DNA from: Bacteroidales bacterium
Lineage (GTDB): Bacteria; Bacteroidota; Bacteroidia; Bacteroidales; JAADGE01
Direction: 5' to 3'
Assembly: GCA_021108035.1 (NCBI GenBank)
Contig: JAIORQ010000029.1
Coordinates: 1-64,000 of the forward strand
DNA: 64,000 bases
Below are positions 61,855 through 64,000 of this stretch, piece by piece. Under the pieces are notes generated by a model, which worked only from the letters and a program-made list of their open reading frames with translations, was not told where the DNA came from and searched no databases. The first letter of the stretch is position 1, and each line of letters starts with the position of its first letter. The translations under genes were made by a program, and so were the position numbers.

Positions 61855-63027
61855 ATGAAAAAACAATATCTTATTATTTTAATTATATTATTGAGTATAT
61901 GTAGTAATATTAATGCTCAGCAAATTACAAATAATACTGAAATTAGTATTATAACCTGTGCTCCGGGTAATGAAATATATTCAATTTTCGGACACACAGC
62001 AATTAGAGTAAAAGATCCGACAAGAAGATTAGATAATGTTTATAATTACGGAACATTCAACTTTGATACACCAAATTTTTATCTGAAGTTTGCAAGAGGT
62101 AAGTTGGATTATATGTTAAGTGTATCACCTTATAAGTATTTTGTAATTTCATATATGAATGAAAACAGATGGATAAAAGAACAAGTATTAAATCTTTCTT
62201 TTACTCAAAAAAAAGAAATATTCAAATTTTTACAGAATAATGCTTTGCCTGAGAATAAGTATTACAGATATGATTTCTTTTATGATAATTGTGCAACACG
62301 TGTTAAAGATGTTATTAAAAATGTGCTTTCTGAAGATATGATCCCTGCTGAATCTGTAACGAAAGAAGGAAAGACATTCAGAGATATGATAGGGCCGTAT
62401 TTGCAAGGAAGAAATTGGGATCGTCTCGGAATAAACTTGGCATTAGGGCAGCCTGCCGATAAAGTTGTTACTGCTGATGAAGCAACTTTTTTACCGGATT
62501 ATACTGAATTGTTTTTCGACAATTCTTTTGTTATTATTGACGATAAGACTATGCCTTTGGTTAAAGATAAACAAATGCTCTATAATCCAAAGAGCCGGAT
62601 TGACGAAAAAAGTTCTTTTTTGACACCTTCACTTATCTTTTGGATTATATTCAGCCTCTTCATTATATTAAGTATATTTGAATTCAAATCAGGAAAATAT
62701 TTTTTAAATGTTGATAAAACTTTGTTTTTTATTACAGGTTTTTCGGGTTTTCTCATTTTGTTTCTGTGGTTCGGAACTGATCATAAAGCTGTTGTAAATA
62801 ATTGGGATATTATATGGACAGCACCGTTATATTTTATAGTTGCTTTTGCATTACGTAAAAAAAATAATTTATCTTTCATAAGAATATTTTTATTGGTTTG
62901 GTCGGTATTACTTTTGATAACTGCTGTAACAGACTTGATGTTTTATAATTTATTTGATAATGCTGTTATTCCTATTGTCTTAATCTTACTAATAAGATCG
63001 ACTCTTATTTTCTTTTCACGCAGATAG
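61855..63027 (+). CDS. DUF4105 (Lnb-like) membrane protein
   Basis: The 390-residue product has a signal peptide (to about 21). An N-terminal extracytoplasmic domain has the DUF4105 pattern (ITCAPGNEIYSIFGHTAIRVKD, YNYGTFNFDTPNFYLKFARGKLDYML, and YRYDFFYDNCATRVKDVI). The His in FGHTA and Cys in DNCATR could form a papain-like (NlpC-type) pair. Four to five transmembrane segments follow (about 258-385). Members are abundant in Bacteroidota; the function is not established. It is probably co-transcribed with mgtE. Confidence 0.8.
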   Translation: MKKQYLIILIILLSICSNINAQQITNNTEISIITCAPGNEIYSIFGHTAIRVKDPTRRLDNVYNYGTFNFDTPNFYLKFARGKLDYMLSVSPYKYFVISYMNENRWIKEQVLNLSFTQKKEIFKFLQNNALPENKYYRYDFFYDNCATRVKDVIKNVLSEDMIPAESVTKEGKTFRDMIGPYLQGRNWDRLGINLALGQPADKVVTADEATFLPDYTELFFDNSFVIIDDKTMPLVKDKQMLYNPKSRIDEKSSFLTPSLIFWIIFSLFIILSIFEFKSGKYFLNVDKTLFFITGFSGFLILFLWFGTDHKAVVNNWDIIWTAPLYFIVAFALRKKNNLSFIRIFLLVWSVLLLITAVTDLMFYNLFDNAVIPIVLILLIRSTLIFFSRR

Positions 63028-63179
63028 ATGACTTATTGTCATGCATTCCTGATCTTCTTATGACAAGGTGTCGTTATTATTTATTGTGTTATGTCAAAAA
63101 CAGTAGTAAAACATTACCGGTATATGAATTGATATGTTTAAAGTGAAAAAATAAATTATTAACTTTAAAATATAAAATC

Positions 63180-63614
63180 ATGACAATAGTAAAAAGAAAC
63201 ATTAATTCACCTTATTTTCCTGATTGGTTAGAAGACTTTTTTTCAGGCGAAGTATTTAATCCGTTGATTAAATCAAGAGTTTCATCTGTACCTATGGTAA
63301 ATGTTTTTGAAAATGACAATTCGTTTCGCATAGAAGTTGCAGTTCCGGGTATGAATAAAGAAGATATCAAAATTAATATTGATAATGATATAATTAAAAT
63401 ATCTGCTGAATTAGAATCTGAACTTGAAAACGAAAATGAGAAATGTACAAAAAGAGAGTATTCATACAATTCATTCAGTCGTTCATTCACACTTCCCGAA
63501 TCAGCCGATACTGAAAAAATTGATGCTAAATCAGTTGACGGAGTTTTAAAAATTACAATTAAGAAAAAACAGGAAGATATTGTAAAACCGCCGAGAAAAA
63601 TTGATATTAAGTAA
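63180..63614 (+). CDS. Small heat-shock protein, Hsp20/alpha-crystallin
   Basis: The 144-residue chaperone holds unfolding proteins in the cytoplasm. The alpha-crystallin domain covers about 36-130: VNVFENDNSFRIEVAVPGMNKEDIKINIDNDIIKISAE, with the closing consensus YNSFSRSFTLPESADTEKIDAKSVDGVLKITIKKK (A-x-x-x-n-G-V-L). The length is usual for bacterial class A members. It stands alone and ends in a strong terminator. No heat-shock operator was found. Confidence 0.92.
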   Translation: MTIVKRNINSPYFPDWLEDFFSGEVFNPLIKSRVSSVPMVNVFENDNSFRIEVAVPGMNKEDIKINIDNDIIKISAELESELENENEKCTKREYSYNSFSRSFTLPESADTEKIDAKSVDGVLKITIKKKQEDIVKPPRKIDIK

Positions 63615-63651
63615 AAAAAAATGCGATTGATTTCAATCGCATTTTTTTTTT
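63613..63651. terminator. Bidirectional terminator between hsp20 and the PorP/SprF gene
   Basis: AATGCGATTGA pairs with TCAATCGCATT with long A and T runs on both sides, so it can end transcription of both convergent genes. Confidence 0.9.
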
Positions 63652-63662
63652 GGTAATTTATT

Positions 63663-64000
63663 TTAAAAAACCGGACATGGTATGATTGTATGCTTATAAA
63701 AACTGTTCGTTTTATTAAATTCATAAACAAGTGAGATTTCATGTGCACCACCTGTGTGACTGAATAAATTCCTTATAATAGTCATATCATAACTGTAACC
63801 TATCTTAAAATTAGGAGACAATTTAAAACCAACCAATACAATAATTGCATCAATATTATTAAATGTTTTGTCTTGGCTGTCAATAACAGGAATACCTCTG
63901 AACCATGCACCCAATATTAAAGGATCATGTGTCCAATAGGCACCAATGTCTAATTGATCAAATTTGTCCCAATATTGGTAATTTACGGCAAAAGTTACAC
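63663..64000 (-). CDS. PorP/SprF-family type IX secretion membrane protein (C-terminal part, cut by window edge)
   Basis: The frame stays open to the right edge, so this is the last about 111 residues of a longer protein. It reads VTFAVNYQYWDKFDQLDIGAYW and then DPLILGAWFRGIPV, VLVGFKLSPNFKIGYSYDMTI, GAHEISLVYEF. LGAWFRGIP and IGYSYD near the C-terminus are typical of PorP/SprF. These outer-membrane barrels belong to or accompany the T9SS used by the five cargo proteins in this window. The start lies outside, and the short M-start frame at 63914 is only an internal TTG. Confidence 0.8.
   Translation of the reverse strand, partial: VTFAVNYQYWDKFDQLDIGAYWTHDPLILGAWFRGIPVIDSQDKTFNNIDAIIVLVGFKLSPNFKIGYSYDMTIIRNLFSHTGGAHEISLVYEFNKTNSFYKHTIIPCPVF

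Overview
This is an AT-rich bacterial chromosome segment from a member of the Bacteroidota. The evidence is five large secreted proteins with a type IX secretion (T9SS) C-terminal sorting domain, a PorP/SprF-type protein cut by the right edge, and GWxTD, DUF2027-Smr and stand-alone MnmD proteins. Promoter-like TAnnTTTG boxes replace the usual -10/-35 pair. I see no rRNA, tRNA or CRISPR array. Everything here was read by eye; no database search was run.

Layout. 1-1282: a JAMM-like membrane protein lying between recombination-site-like sequences. 1309-12303: a conserved secreted protein, QueE, a thioredoxin-fold lipoprotein without its cysteines, glutamate dehydrogenase, and a block of PEP-synthase-like protein, PiT phosphate transporter and a three-part fusion (GAF-like, PEP/pyruvate-binding, nucleotidyltransferase). 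12427-24844: mostly minus-strand housekeeping and envelope genes (phosphoesterase, Fe-S membrane oxidoreductase, TPR protein, PIN toxin-antitoxin pair, MnmD, GWxTD, YicC, DUF4340, VWA). 24988-29431: a KefB-type antiporter, a MITE-like element and a three-gene coiled-coil cluster. 29491-43580: four consecutive giant T9SS cargo proteins (subtilisin-like protease, beta-propeller protein, Ig-repeat protein, gingipain-type protease) that share and swap domains. 43763-47646: lipoprotein, PgeF, SpoIIE-type phosphatase, secreted protein. 47996-54985: an apparent array of three mobile gene cassettes. 55240-64000: QueA, a trypsin-like T9SS protease, DUF2027-Smr, MgtE, DUF4105, Hsp20 and the PorP/SprF end.

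The most interesting region is 47996-54985. Three adjacent segments each start with a TTRRRY-like hexamer and end with its reverse complement (TTGGGC/GCCCAA, TTGTGC/GCACAA, TTAGGT/ACCTAA), followed by a hairpin-forming spacer. This is the logic of integron gene cassettes and their attC sites, but no integrase is present in the window. The last cassette carries a soluble Ser/Thr kinase plus a TPR protein. Its 130-base end site has a same-length relative at 1153-1282 behind the JAMM-like gene. Kinase/TPR and JAMM/membrane modules in mobile cassettes are reasonable candidates for defence or stress signalling, but no such function is shown by the sequence.

A second unusual structure is the PIN toxin-antitoxin pair at 18540-19198. 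It is flanked by a 38-base direct repeat made of the 3' end of the neighbouring thioredoxin gene, as if the module had inserted there and supplied a new C-terminus to its host gene.
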